From Ricinus communis (taxonomy: Eukaryota; Streptophyta; Magnoliopsida; Malpighiales; Euphorbiaceae), in contig NC_063264.1 of NCBI RefSeq assembly GCF_019578655.1, positions 23,645,688 to 23,709,687 on the forward strand: a DNA stretch of 64,000 bases, read 5' to 3'. The notes under the pieces are model-generated. The model worked only from the letters and a program-made list of their open reading frames with translations, was not told the DNA's origin and ran no database searches. Of the stretch, positions 1-13,307 are shown piece after piece; position 1 is the stretch's first letter, and the number at the start of each line of letters is the position of its first letter. Made by a program: the position numbers and the translations under genes.

Positions 1-3000
1 TATCAGATACGTATAACATATGATAATAATGATTGACTGGAGTGAAAATGAATAAATTTTATAAAATTAAAACTTTTTAATAAAAATATTATTATTTTAT
101 CACGATTTATAATTATATATCTTTTTTTATCTAAAATAAATAATATATTAAAATTATAATACAGAACCACATAATATATTCTTACAATTATTCCTAAGAT
201 ATAATATATATAAAAGGTATTATTAATTTAAAGCCAAACTTAATTAAAAATCTTATACTCAAAGTATTAAATTAGGTCGAGCTCCAATTTAAATTTGAAA
301 AATTTAAGTATCTCCAAGTCTTAGTGGGTGATGAAGATTGTTGCCTTTTCTTTTTCTTCCGTAATTAGTATTATTTGAAAATACCTTAATCAATATTTAT
401 ATTTATTGAAATTAAAAAATTAAAAATTGAGTATATATCATTTCGTTTGACGTTTTTACATTTAAGGAACAAATATTTTTATTTTATCAAATGAGTACTA
501 TATATTTTGTTTTCTTAAGATTTTTTAGATATATATTTTATAACTTTATTCATTTTTATAAAATATTGTATGTATATTACTTCAATTATGACTAAGTTAT
601 GATTTTATAAGTAACATGATATATAAAATTTATAAACGCGTTAAAATTTTATTTTAAAAAATTATTTTTAAATTTGATTAAAATCTGAAAGTTATATATT
701 TTAATAATATATTATGATCACAAAATATCGAATTGAATGTTAAATTATTTAAAAATATTTATTTAATCAAAATTTAATGTTTCTATTAATATTTACAATC
801 TAAAAATATGTTATGACTTAAAAATTCTAAAAAATAAAATATAATACTTCTTAATATAAAAAATATCATTATTCTTTAAGTGTAAAAATCATAAAATAAT
901 TTTTTAAGATTTACTTTTACTCTTTTTTATTATGTTTTGACTTAAATTTTATTAGAGTTTTCAACATTGAAATCTTTTAAGAGCTAAAATCTTCAAATTA
1001 TTAATCATTACATTGAATAAATTTGTACATACACACCAAATGAACACTTTCTGTTCATTTTCTCATCATTCAATGATAACATCAACTTTTGATTGATTGA
1101 AAAACTTCAGCTTAATAGTATTGAAATGTTTGAAAAAAATATAAAAATATATTTTATAATTACTTTTACATTTAGAGAATTATGATTTTTTTAGTAATAA
1201 AAAAATACTTTACGTTTTATTTTCTTCGCATTCTAATACCCCATTACCTAATATTATTGTTTTTATAATAAGATATTAAATTTTAATTAAAATTTATTTT
1301 ATAAATGATTTGTCATTAAATTAAATTATCAGTATACTTCTAAGAATATTATAATTTTATTCTAAAATTATTTATTTAATTTTAATAAAACTAAAAAATC
1401 TAATATTAATTTTAAAATTATTTAATTTAATTTAATATAGTTAGTTCTCGATTAATATGTTTAAAACTTTCTAATTAAATATAATGACTTTCTAGAAATT
1501 AAATCACTATGCGAGCTTATTTAAATATTTGTAGAAATACTTATTTAAATTGGGATCCAGCAAATATTAACAGAAGTTAGAAATAAATTAATGGAAGAGT
1601 TTGTATATATGTTATTTTAAAAGAATTTTTTTTATTGAGAATAAGAAAATAGGAGTAATTAGTATTTGCTCTATATATATTTTTCATATTATATTAATTA
1701 TCGCCTATCATTTCAAATTTATATTTTTTTCATCATTTTATTTTGTAATTTTATGCTAAAAATCTCTCCGGTTAGAATTTTCAATAGAAAATTATTAGTT
1801 AGGTTAATTTTATACTATCTATTCCATAGTATTTTGTGTAATATACAGACTGCCCTTTATATTTTAATTATTCCATTAACAACTCTTGTATTTTAAAAGT
1901 TAATTCAATTAAAGAACTAAATAATAAAAAAATTAATTCTCAAACTTCTTATAAAAGTCACAATTTGAGTATAAAAAAATTAATAATAAGAATAATATCT
2001 ATTTTATTTTAATAATTTAAAATTAAATTATATAAATTTTTAATATTTGATAAATATAAGTGCTTTAAAATATTTAAATTTTACTAAAATTTAATTATGC
2101 TAGATATTAAACTAATTGAAGAACACTAGTTTATTATTTTTGTACAGACATTAAATTGATTTTTGTAGAAAAAACAAACAAAAAGGCTATAAGGAGCAAT
2201 TTATACATTACATCAAATATTAAGGGATAAACAGTATTAAATAAAATTTAGTAAACAATTGTTTAATAAAAATTATGACGAAATATATTTTTAGTACAAA
2301 AAATACAAAATACAAGAATAGAAAAAATATAATTTCTAAATATTAAAAAGTAACTAATATAATACAAAAAAAAAATACAAAAGCAAATAGCAATTACCTA
2401 AAAGAATACAAGGGGCTTAGGTGTTCTATATACTATGATTCAAAGGTCTAGTTGTACCTTTATTCTATTATTTTTAGTTTTTAACATAGAATAAAATTTA
2501 AATTGGCCCATCAATTGATTATTCGAATTCAATTTGTCATTTCAACTTATTATCCAGACTTAATTTAGTAATCTTTTCGCACTTTTATTATAGCACATCG
2601 AGTTGAGTCACCTAAATAAGGACTAAATTGAATCTTACTACAAAATTTCAGACTCAAATCAAACCATATTGGCATATAGGATATTATAAGCCATGAAAAA
2701 ACAAAGAAGTGTACATACACAAGGGCTTCTTGAAATGCATTTTGTCTTTGATGGTAGCTTATGTTCTCTATTATAGGCAAAAATCATTTTTGCCCATGCA
2801 TATGTTAACAACTCAATGTGTAAGAAGATCACAACTAAAAGAAAAAAAAATATTATAAATTAAATATTAAATTTATTAGAATTATATTTTGAAAGATAAG
2901 ATAGTTTACGATTATATTAATAAATGACTCACAATTAAAAAAGTTTAAGTTTTTTTGATTTAAACTTAGCTCATTTATTAAATATTTTTTTAAATTGAAC

Positions 3001-3690
3001 TTCCAATAATCTACGAGAAATTTAGTATTTTCACAAGAGCAGTTTGGTATTTTGTCTTTCCATTATTTATTTATATTATTTTTTGAAAAATAATTTAATT
3101 TAATTTTTAAAAAATTAAATTTTCAAAAGTAACTCTAAAAAAAAAAAATACTCAGTCTAATTATTTTTAATTATTAAAAATAGAACAAAAATTGATATAT
3201 TTTCTAATTTCTTAGACTAATTAATCAATAATGCCGAAATATAAAAAGAGCATCAGGCACCCATTACTATTTGCAGAATGGCATGTATCGGGCAACCCAC
3301 AGAATCCAAAAAAAGATAGAGAAAAGGTCAAAAGACTACTGAAAAAAGATAGAGCAAGTATGAAACTCAAACGAAGAACAGCACCATCACCGTCCATCTT
3401 GCTTACCCAATGTCATATTTGACGGTGGACAAAAAAAAGAAAAAAGAAAAAAGAAAAGAAAAGAACCTAGTAACTTACAAATAAAAAATAAATAACACAA
3501 CGCCAATCCAATCATTGACTGATGATCATAAATAATGTCGGTTTGGTTGTATATAAACCACTACATACTATATTTTCTTTTTCTTTTACTCTCCATGTGT
3601 GTTCCACGTAATTTAAATTATAATTAAATATATTGATTTTTTATTTATTTTTATTTATAGTTTTAGAAGAATTATAACTTTTTATCCTAT
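1..3690. other. AT-rich non-coding DNA, no gene seen
   Basis: This stretch is dominated by A/T runs with short open frames only. The longest frames (1666-1896 plus, 2565-2780 minus, 3231-3422 plus) have compositions expected of AT-rich noise or a lysine-rich run, and show no recognisable domain or plausible splice context. I see no RNA gene or intact transposon here. Confidence 0.6.
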
Positions 3691-3699
3691 TTGGGTTTA

Positions 3700-4105
3700 T
3701 TATATGTACAAAATTTACTTTTATATATATATATATATATAATTTTTAAAATTTAAAATTTATTTGATATGTGTACTTAATTTTTGACGTAAAATTATAA
3801 TTTATGTGTAATTTTATAATTTTTTATTAATTTATTAATTAATAAGTTATATTTTTAATTAAACACTGATTCTAATTTTAAAAAATAATATATTTATTAT
3901 ATTTTAATATTATATTAACTAATAAGTAGTTTTCTAATACAGACTTGACGCCATTCCCACCTTCCTCCAGTATATCAGTGGCAGTTCGATTCTCATTTTT
4001 GGATCAACTTAAATTACGATAATAATACTAATCTCACTCTAAAAAATAATAAATTAATTATATTTTAATATTTATATTAATTAATAAAATAATTTAAAAA
4101 TTAGA
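3700..4105 (+). repeat. Dispersed AT-rich repeat family, copy 1
   Basis: It begins with a (TA)n run near 3722-3742, followed by a segment with GATATGTGTACTTAATTTTT, then units of about 65 bp containing ATATTTTAATATTATATTAA and TAATAA. The same order recurs at 24984-25680 (plus) and inverted at 36090-36870. Shorter related tandem units lie at 19140-19350. No coding capacity is visible. The class is unknown; it could be the inner part of a non-autonomous TIR element. Confidence 0.5.
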
Positions 4106-4280
4106 CTTCAACAAATTTGAAATTTAAATAGTGGAATCGATTTAAATATACACATTAAATTTGATAAAATCCGACTTAAATATTTGGAAAATAATTTAAA
4201 TAGTAAGAGTAATTATTTTTAGATTCAAACTTTTTTTTTTTTGAAAATACTCAAAAGCTAAATCAACTGAATGGTTCCCA

Positions 4281-5010
4281 GCATTTCGAAAAGCTTAGCT
4301 TTCGCCAGCACTGTTCTAGCCAAGTTGAAATCCCATTATGGGTGGGCAACCAGTGAACAGTGGCAGGGGGAAGTATTTTATACTTCTTCCTACTAAACTA
4401 ATCTTGTGGGAGTTTAAGAAAAAAAACTATTTTTTTTTTTAAATATGACAAAATTTAACTTAAATATTTGAGGACTAATTTAAATAATAAAAATAGTTAA
4501 TTTTAAATTTAATTTTTTTTTGCACTAAATGAGCCTTTATTTTGATAGCGAGTATAATTTTAAAAAAGGAGTTAAAACTATGATTTTTCTAATAAGGGTT
4601 TCCACCATTTCGAAAAGCTTAACTTTCCCATTATAGGGGGCAACTAGTGAGCAGTGGTAGGAGGAAGTATTTTATACTTCTTCCTACTAAACTAATCTTG
4701 TGAGAGTTTAAAAAAATATACTATTTTTTTTAATACGACAAAATCTTAGTTAAATATTTGAGGACTGATTCAAGTAATAAAAATAATTATTTTTAGATTT
4801 AATTTTTTTTTTTGTATTAAATGAGCCTTTAATTTTATAGCGAGTATAATTTTAAGAAAAACTGAAAGCGACAGCATCCTAAAAGGGTTTCACCATTCCG
4901 AAAAGCTTAACTTTCCGATTATGGAGGGCAACTAGTGAGCAGTGGCAGGAGGAAGTATCTTATACTTCTTCCTCGTATAATCTTGTGGGAATTTAGAAAA
5001 ATAAGTTATT
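4281..5010. repeat. Three-copy tandem repeat, unit about 290-320 bp
   Basis: Three direct copies begin near 4281, 4602 and 4890. Each carries CGAAAAGCTTA (CGAAAAGCTTAA in the later two), then a CCATTATGG-like segment, GGCAACTAGTGAGCAGTGG (or a close variant), GGAAGTATTTTATACTTCTT and, in copies 1 and 2, AAACTAATCTTGTG. An AT-rich tail with AATGAGCC separates the copies. The GAAGTAT...ATACTTC part is a small inverted repeat present in every copy. No open frame persists across the units. Confidence 0.75.
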
Positions 5011-5651
5011 CTTTTTGTGTTGATCTTCTCATGCAGAAATAGAAAAAAATGGAAATTAAGCCCAATGAATGGATATATCAAACATTAGGTTAAGAGATTG
5101 AGAGCTTGGAGAAGAAGAACGTGTCAAGCAAGATTAGCATGTAGAAATGTCAAGCAACAGATTTGAGTCAAAATCTGAAAATATATAATTGACATAAAAA
5201 AAGAAAGAAAGAGTATTTGCAAACTTAAAAGAGAAGGAAAGAAAAGGTCAACTCACAAATTCGATAATTTGACATCTCTTTCAACTCTGTCCTGGAAAAT
5301 GGTAACATAGCAAATCCACAATCCTTTCCATTTTCTCCTCACATTCAAACTCGAAATTAATAGTCAATTCATTTCTAGAAAACATTAATTTTAATTTTTT
5401 TAATTTTTTTAATTTGAATCTTTCAATAAATATATATTTCAATTTAAATAAAATTTCGAATTTCGAATTTTCTTTATTCATAAATAAAAAAATCATATGT
5501 TTTAAAAAAAGTATTTACTTATTCTAATGCCATATATTAGTATTAAATAATCAAAACATATAATAGGTTAAAGATTTAATACCCTAAAGCATAAAAAAAG
5601 AATTTGCTAATCTTTTTAATTGACAAAACCTACCGTGAGCCGCAAGTTACG

Positions 5652-5653
<2 letters not shown>

Positions 5654-5717
<64 letters not shown>
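5654..5717. repeat. (TA)n microsatellite
   Basis: An uninterrupted run of about 31 TA dinucleotides in non-coding DNA. Confidence 0.95.
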
Positions 5718-5718
<1 letters not shown>

Positions 5719-6521
5719 CTGCTATAACCTTTTATCAAGTATTGACTTTCTTTACTTGTAAAATGGTTGTGACATTTTGCATGAAACATGACAACAAAAG
5801 AGAAGAAGTCACGAAATTTAGTAAACTTCGAGTTGAGTTTCTAAAGTTAAGTAATAACTTGACTTTCGAAATGATTTATGTTATGTAAATGGTCAATAAA
5901 GTCAATTGGAAAATATATAAGAAATTTTCACAAGTCAACTAACATGTTTTATTTTTATTTTTTTTTAAATAATTAGAGAGGTTTGAATCCTGAGGATTAC
6001 TTTAAGCAAGTTGGGTTTTTATTTTTCAAATGAAATTATTAATATCATATATTATTGTTCTGAAATAAAAAGAAATGGGAATATAATTTAATAAGGATTT
6101 AATTTGTTGGTGACATTTTCATTAGAGATGAATATAATGTAAGACAATTTTATAGACAGTACTTTGCAGGAGGAAAACATGTCAAGTGGTTGAAGTGGTC
6201 ATTAAATTAGGAAATTATGTGTCTTTTTTATATTAAAATTTGTGGAAATATTATATGAATTCATGTGAGTTTGTTAAATGTTTGTGGGAAACATATAGTT
6301 AATTATCTATAAAATCAGTGGGATGAGAGAACATGCAACTTAAAAAAGACTCAACAAAACAGAAACATGTTTATAGTAGGTACTCTATTGTTTTTGTGCT
6401 AGTCATAATATTAATCATGTTGCATAATATATTTATAACCTAATTTTAAGGGTTTGGGAAAACCCCTAACATTTTTATCAAACAAACAATGCACAAGAAT
6501 ATGCTCCATTATTTTTCAGGT

Positions 6522-6522
6522 C

Positions 6523-6557
<35 letters not shown>
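6522..6557. repeat. (AAT)n microsatellite
   Basis: About 12 tandem AAT units. Confidence 0.95.
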
Positions 6558-7654
6558 GATTTGAATTTAATAAAATCTTGCTTTCCCTTTTTTCTTGGAT
6601 CACACTATTTTCTTTTAAATAATTGGCGGACAGTGAATGAAAAGATTCAAACTCGATGTTTTTTAATTTTTATAAAATAATAATACCGACTTGATCAATT
6701 TCTCTTGCTAAACAGCAAATTTTCACGTTCACGCTTGATTTTACGGTTCTTGAGTGAGAATCTAACACATGATGATAGAGTAGGAGCATCACTCAAAGTA
6801 AATTAGCTTTGTTTAGCATCATAACAAAATGCATGGTCCATGCCAATTGCCTAACCAAAATAATGCAAAACCATTGTTGACTTAATACAATAGTTTTTAA
6901 ATCCACAAGCACCAACAAGGGTTTTGCTCTTCAATTGCAATTTGGTAGGAAATCAGATTGGAAGTTAGAGTCAATCACTGAAAGACCATACCTGCTAAGC
7001 AAAGCTGGCATCTTATGTATAAAACCCAACAACCATACCCTAATGGATAGGATTTTTGCATTAATAATTTTTTCCATTTTGTAGTTGAATTATTATAAGT
7101 GTGATATGTATAATACATCACGAGCTAAAGGGTATGTGTTTTGGAGGATCAAGTTTTCAAAATAATTGTTGGGGGATACTTAATAAAGGCCATGTGAGCA
7201 TTCATGTTTTTGCATTATTCATCAAAAATTTCAAAAAATATTAAATGAAATTAAATTTCTAGAGTTCGAACCAGCACATAATGATCTTATGAACTAGCCA
7301 AGACAGGCAGCATATGGTACTACGGAAGATCAGATCTGGCATTTATTACATTAATCCCTTCAACTCACATGGGTTTTATAACATTGTTGCTGACAAGTTC
7401 TAAGATTATCCAGCATGTATGTTAGAGCATTAGCTGTCTCTGCAAAACTCTATAGGAAAAAAAAAAATTAATAATTCAAATAAAATTGTACATTTCCTAT
7501 CTATTTAAGCATCGCCTACGATGAACCATTAGGGTTATAAAGTATCGAGCCGAACATAGCCATTGAAACGGGTAATTCAGAAATCGAGTGCATATTTTGT
7601 AATGTAGAAAATTCAGTGAATAAGCATATATGATTAATATAAAAATAATTTAAT

Positions 7655-7775
7655 TTATTTAGCTCTGGTATGTTCATTGATCTAGTAATTTGATGATTGA
7701 ATGTATGTTTACTAAAAAAAAAATCAAGTAAAATAAGCATATGATGCAAGAATAAGTGAACTTATCTAGGTCTAA
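7655..7775. repeat. Diverged dispersed repeat, copy A
   Basis: It contains TTTAGCTCTGGTATGTTCAT, then a segment ending in ATGTTTACT, then AAAATCAAGTAAAATAAGCA followed by ATGCAAGAAT. The same two blocks, diverged and in the opposite order, occur at 9725-9850. Both look like remnants of one older repeat, possibly LTR or leader sequence of a retroelement. No terminal structure is preserved. Confidence 0.35.
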
Positions 7776-8589
7776 CCTATTTATATAGATTTTTCAACCT
7801 AATCAAGAACTAATGTGGAAAAGAAGAGTTGCTACTCTGATAAATTTTCGGGACACTTTTATTGATTGAGTGGCGTAATAGATTTCGTATAGAAGCTTTG
7901 CCATATTTAGAAAAGAATTTGAAAGTCAACTTTCTTATCTGTATATCCATATTTTTAATTTTAATAGTTAATAGTCTATTCCCTATAAATGCAACATAGT
8001 AATTTATATATATCAAATACTACAACACGTGAGGTTCAGCTGAGTCTAGTCTATTTTAGATTTATCCTAATTTTCTATCTATGTGATTGTCCTAAATTTT
8101 ATTCAATTATGTACAAAGAAACCCACTTAGCCTAAGTCCGATTACAAATTATACTTAAATTACTATATATCTATCATAAATGGACTACATCTTACATGCC
8201 AAGGCACGATTCAGTTTTTCTAATATAAGTGGGTTAATTAATTAATTAAATATGGCAAAAGCTCGCCTAAATCTAAATAGATTTTATATTTATGCCTAGT
8301 TTACCATCTTGCTAAATCTAATTGGCTACCAGTTACATGCCAAAATACAATTACAAGTCCTACGTCTAGATGTCCATTTTTAATTATCAATCACATAACA
8401 TGCATTTATTCATCCATTTATAGAAACATAAAGCAAAATAAAAAATAATAAAGAAAAGCGATAAAAATTAAATTATTACAACTCTTCTACAACTAGTTAA
8501 CTTGAAAATAACTGAAAATAGGCTCAAATTGGCAAAAAGTGGTAAAACCCCTCGAAATTAGCAAAAACGAGTGATTATCAAACAATTGT

Positions 8590-8645
8590 TTGGCTGTACC
8601 ACAGAGCCGATTAGCTCTACATACAGCCGATCGGCTCTAGGATTT
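8590..8645. repeat. Short GC-richer palindromic motif pair
   Basis: Two near-palindromic copies, AGAGCCGATTAGCTCT and AGCCGATCGGCT, lie in otherwise AT-rich DNA. A related half-site (AGAGCCAATCGGAAC) occurs near 9655. The arrangement resembles the palindrome cluster in the copia LTR at 50055-50480, so this may be an old LTR remnant. Confidence 0.35.
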
Positions 8646-9719
8646 TTTTAGGTTGAATTTTGCAATCTTTGGTGCTCAAACTCCCTAATATGTGAGACAC
8701 ATGCATAAAAACATGTATACTATGATTAGAATACATACAAAACACCAAATAATATGTAAATAAACTATTTTTTTAAAGACAAAATCAAATTGTTGAAACA
8801 GAACTTACAGTGAAGAAACATGACAATTTCCTAAAACATGCATATCAAACTAATTATGTATAACTTGAATCTAATCATTCAAATACATGAATTATCATTA
8901 AAGAAAGGAAATCTAACATATTAACCTACTCATATGATCTAACAAGTTCAAAATCCAAGAAAATGAAGTTATCCATTTTAAAATCCAAAAATATCAACAT
9001 GATGAAAAATTCTCAAAATCATATTAATCCTAAATCTAAGCACATAGATCATATAAAATAATTATTAAAGAACAAAATCCAAAAATATTATTAATTGTAC
9101 AATAATTAATTATACAATAATTCTAACAGATTACTAATTATAAAGAATAAGAAAAAAAGAGAAAAATGATGATATGAGTGTTTTGAAACCCTCAAGCTGC
9201 CATTGCATTATGCAGATCTTTGAGTCTCAAGAGTAGAGGAAGTTGAATCAAATATTGGGTATGGATCTAGAGTATTTTGATTATGTGTTTAGTTTTTGGG
9301 TGTCTGCGTGTGCTGCCTCAAAAATATTATGTCATTCTCTACTGACGATTAGTGATGATTGCCAACCCCATAGCTTAGGATTTCTTTTTCTATTTATAAA
9401 GAAGGACGAAGGAAATCCTAGAGGCCCGGGTATACATCTCTTTAATTATTTGATAATTACTAAAAATTATTAATAATTATTTAGACTTATCAAAATATAT
9501 TGAATGATAAATATTGATAAATATTACATAAATCATGAGAAATATTAAAAACTTAAATAATTATTAATAAAAGTTTTTATATGACTTTTATTATTATTAC
9601 TTTTGACATTTTAAAGTGAAAAACACTTCAAAACGACAATTAAAATTCAAAATCAGAGCCAATCGGAACTTTTTAGAGTAAATAGAAATAGTTGAATAAT
9701 GTATTTATTATCGAAAGCT

Positions 9720-9850
9720 TATTTTATGATGCAAAAAATCAAGCAAAATAAGCATAAAATATAAGAATGATTAAACTTGTTTAGCTCTGATGTATCTGTT
9801 GAACTAATAACTCTGTGATCAAACATTTATTTTTATAATGCAGAAAATCT
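9720..9850. repeat. Diverged dispersed repeat, copy B
   Basis: It contains AAAATCAAGCAAAATAAGCA followed by TTTAGCTCTGATGTATCTGT and ATCAAACATTTATTTTTA. These are diverged versions of the blocks at 7655-7775, in reversed order. Confidence 0.35.
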
Positions 9851-10845
9851 TGACAACGCTCTTCACTTCATAAATTCTTTGAAGTCTGATAGACTAAGAC
9901 TATTGATCAGTTATTGGCAATTATAATTGAAATCTCAAGCCCAAAGCCTCAGGTTTTACATTGTGGACATGGACAGCTAGAAAGGATTCCTCCTTCATTT
10001 GTGGCCCATGGACTCCATCAATGAAGATTCTGAATACATAAAAAATTTATCAATTTTTTATATGATTAAGAATATATATAAAATTATTATTTAATTAGAT
10101 TAATTATATTAGGATTATATAATTAAATTAGTTATATATAGATGGAATTAGGATATGATATGATAAAGTTAATAATTACTGATTAATTATAAGGATATTT
10201 TAGTCGGTTTAAAATTTTTTCTTCCTCTTGATGTTTTTACATATAATTATAGATTATAGACATAGATTATTGAATATACCCTGACTTTTTTTTATTTTCC
10301 ATTAAAAATAATTATTTTATTTTTCTTATTTCTTAATACATCACATTGAAGATGATTATTTGTAAATTGGCTGAGAATTGGATTTTAGATTGAGATTCAA
10401 TCTTATGAATAGTAAGTATGTCATGCCAATTCTAATATGCTGGATAGATCTTAAGAGTTCTAATTTAATTTTTATAAATATTTATTATCATATAATAAAA
10501 ACTTATTTTTTCTAAAAATATACTTTACAAACTTAATGAATAATTAGACTTTAAATAAATTTATATAAAATTATAAAATATTTTAATCTTTTATTTACTT
10601 TAATTTAATTACTCATTATCAATATTAAATTTTATATGTTTATTTTAAATGAGTTTGTTTTATCTAAACTCATTTAAAATAAATTTTTTATTTTTATTTT
10701 TTAAAATTTATCAATAATCCATCGCTAAAATTTAATTTAATTTGTAAAAATTAAATATTGTTAATTAAATTTTTATGTATAATTTTATCTTAATATCTAA
10801 TTATTTTATAAATTAATTTTTATATTTTTAAATTTTAATGTTCAA

Positions 10846-10846
10846 C

Positions 10847-10879
<33 letters not shown>
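10846..10879. repeat. (TAA)n microsatellite
   Basis: About 11 tandem TAA units. Confidence 0.95.
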
Positions 10880-10881
<2 letters not shown>

Positions 10882-11526
10882 TAAACGAAGAAGAAAAAAA
10901 AATTAAAAAGAGACGAATGAGAGAAAAAGGAATTATTAAATATGAAAGTAAGAATCAAAATAATGGTGAATGAAAGAAAAATTAAATGAAAATGTGAATC
11001 AATATAAAAGATAGAAAAAAACCAATAAAGAAAGAAAAAATAGTAAAAAATATAATAAAAAGAAAATAGAAGATTATTATTATAGTACACCAAATTGAAT
11101 TTTACTGCATGTATTCCATATATTATATTGAAAAGGATTCAATTTCTCTTCTCCATTGTTTCCTTTTGTGCTCTTGACCTCAAATGGTTGTGCACTTTCA
11201 TCAATCTATCAAATTCATTTAACCAAAGCCAATTCAAGAAAACTGTTTATATGAAATCAAAACACAACATGCATAACCAAAATTAAAATTGAAAATGTAA
11301 TTATGAAATGCTTGAATCGATAAAGCTAAAATTAAAACTACCACTAAAAATAAACAATAAAGTAGCAAATGTATTTGAAATTAATTACTTAATGAGTGCC
11401 GGAGAGATCGGATTGGACAAGTAAGAGAAGATCGACACAATCTTCTTTTTTCTTCTTCTATTGCTTTTTGATCGTCTTTATAGATTTTAAAAACTTTTTA
11501 CAATTGTTATTGTTGTTTGTATGAGT

Positions 11527-11551
11527 ATTATTATTATTATTATTATTATTT
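11527..11551. repeat. (ATT)n microsatellite
   Basis: About 8 tandem ATT units followed by a T run. Confidence 0.9.
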
Positions 11552-12172
11552 TTTAAATTTCTAAGTGCTCTCCTCGCCGATTTAACTTTCATTTCCTTTC
11601 TCGCTATTTTTTTTTCTCTCTGCAAACCGTAATCAAGCTTATATACTACATATTAGCTAAAGCCAGGTAGATAAAAAGAATTAGTGTTATAATTAATATG
11701 ATAATATCTTACACCAAACTTGAAAATGGATTTTTAAGAATTATCAAAAAGGAATTCAAAAGATTACCTTAAATTTTCCAATGTATACACGATTAAAAGC
11801 TATTGTTTTGTGTTTATGTCACCATTATAGGTTTAATTGAAGAAATCTCAAGTTGCACTTTTTGAAGAAATGTCAATTTTGAATACTCCTAATATGACTA
11901 GTAAGAAAAGAAGAAGAATTAAACAAGAAGAAAACAAAAGGAAAAAAAGAAAAAGAAGAAAAGAAGAAGAAAGTGATCAGTCAAAAACGAAAGAACGAAG
12001 AAGCCATCTTAGGAAAAAGACAAGATGACCTATACTATAGGTTACAAGTTTTCTTCTTTGCTTTTAGTTACCTACTACAGCAAGTTGCTGGTAACAAATT
12101 TGAATGGCCAAGATTAACAGTTTCAAATCTAATGGCTATTATTTCATAGGTCTAAAATAGACAAAGTCCATA

Positions 12173-12600
12173 CTAGAAAGAGTCTAAAAATAAATATGGA
12201 GAAAAAGGATGTCCTTGTCTAATACCATGAGTAGGTCGAATATTACCTACAACCTGCCTACTAATGAGGAAAGAATAAAAAACCGACCGAATATATCTTG
12301 TTAATAAGATTAATTTATCTCCAATAATAGCTTTACTGAAACATAATCTTTTTTTAAAAGAATCCACGCCATTCTATCATAAGCCTTGCTCAAATCAAAT
12401 TTTATAAAAAGAAAATGGTGCTTATCCCTGTAGTATCTGAGCCAATGAATACTCTCAAAGTCTAACTAGACAATAACAGTAATAAACCGGCCTTCACACA
12501 AAAGCAAACATCATATCATCAATGGTATATCGATTCTATCCGAGATCTTGGAATTGACGATATTTAAAGTACCTCCCAATCTATTAGTAATATCTAGAAA
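12173..12600 (-). pseudogene. LINE (non-LTR) reverse transcriptase remnant
   Basis: Read on the minus strand, the segment gives FDLSKAYDRMAW around 12365-12410, followed after about 35 residues by HGIRQGHPFSPYLF near 12195-12235. In plant L1-type reverse transcriptases these correspond to the conserved (L/F)D(M/L)SKAYDRVEW and GLRQGDPLSPYLF motifs, in the correct order and at about the expected spacing. Weaker similarity extends upstream (towards 12600) with stop codons. The YADD-containing catalytic part and all flanking domains are missing. This is a short dead fragment; neither end of the element can be placed. Confidence 0.75.
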
Positions 12601-13019
12601 ACAATGTTAATGAGGCAAAATTCCCTTCACAAAACGAGGACTTAGTAAACTTACTGAAGGTTGATTTTAATTTTTGACTTTTTTTCTTTTACAGTTTCTA
12701 CTACATTCTATTACTATTAAAGCTATAAATTCGTTCCTTGACAACTATGCCATGTAAAAGGCAACAAGGCCACAAGTTACTGTAATTCAAACTTTAATTG
12801 ATGAATTATGACATATACTGATTTCTTTTGGAGAGATCAAATAGTAAGATTTGCAAACCAAATATAACTGCTAAAGGAATAACATTAATTGACATGATGC
12901 TAACATAATTTGTGAATTACTGGAGCTTTGTTTCTAATGATTTTGGAGGATAATGATGACTACCCAAAGAAATCAAGGTGATTGTGCTGAATCTCCTGAT
13001 TCTTCTTGTTGATAGCAAA

Positions 13020-13024
13020 CAAAG
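13020..13024. repeat. Target site duplication (left) of copia element
   Basis: CAAAG directly precedes the left LTR and is repeated exactly at 18018-18022 after the right LTR. A 5-bp duplication is the usual size for Ty1/copia integration. Confidence 0.9.
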
Positions 13025-13307
13025 TGTAGAAAATTGAGATGATGAATTGTTTGATTATGAAATTCTGATCTTTTACAATTGATTGTGTTGGTATTTATAT
13101 GTACATACACAACGGTAGCCTATTCTACTTGGTTGCCTTGGTATCTCTGTCCAACGTCCTTTTCTTTTCTGGGAAAGGTTGGAGTGGCCTTACCCTGTCA
13201 CAGGGATGGTTGCTCCCTTTCTCAGGGCCTGTGATGAACTGCCCTGCACATGCTTTTTTGCCTGTGCAGTGTCTGAGGCCACTCTTTCTTCATTTCTTCT
13301 TTCAACA
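13025..13307 (-). repeat. 3' LTR of the copia element
   Basis: It begins TGTAGAAAATTG and ends TTCAACA on the plus strand, 283 bp, and pairs with 17735-18017 with six substitutions and no indel. Short plus-strand frames starting MYIHNGSLF occur in both LTRs only because the LTRs are repeats; they are not genes. Confidence 0.95.

Larger units (their letters stand above)
5718..12170. other. AT-rich intergenic DNA, no gene seen
   Basis: No convincing coding exon was found. The region holds trinucleotide repeats and a few less AT-biased islands (about 6900-7400 and 9180-9430) whose open frames resemble no family I recognise. The plus-strand frame at 11837-12028 is a purine-rich Lys/Arg/Glu run and is probably not a gene. 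Confidence 0.5.

Noticed and set aside
3231..3422. 63-codon plus frame MPKYKKSIRHP...
   Set aside because: Lys-rich, no family resemblance, and surrounded by AT-rich spacer with no supporting exon.
7255..7290. Possible tRNA (GTTCGAACC-like T-arm)
   Set aside because: No acceptor stem, D-arm or anticodon arm could be placed around it.
10842..11093. Phe/Ile-rich minus frame that looks like membrane helices
   Set aside because: It arises from a TAA microsatellite and A-rich DNA; low-complexity artefact.
11837..12028. Lys/Arg/Glu-rich 63-codon plus frame resembling a nuclear basic protein
   Set aside because: It is produced by a purine-rich tract; no homology, promoter or splice evidence.
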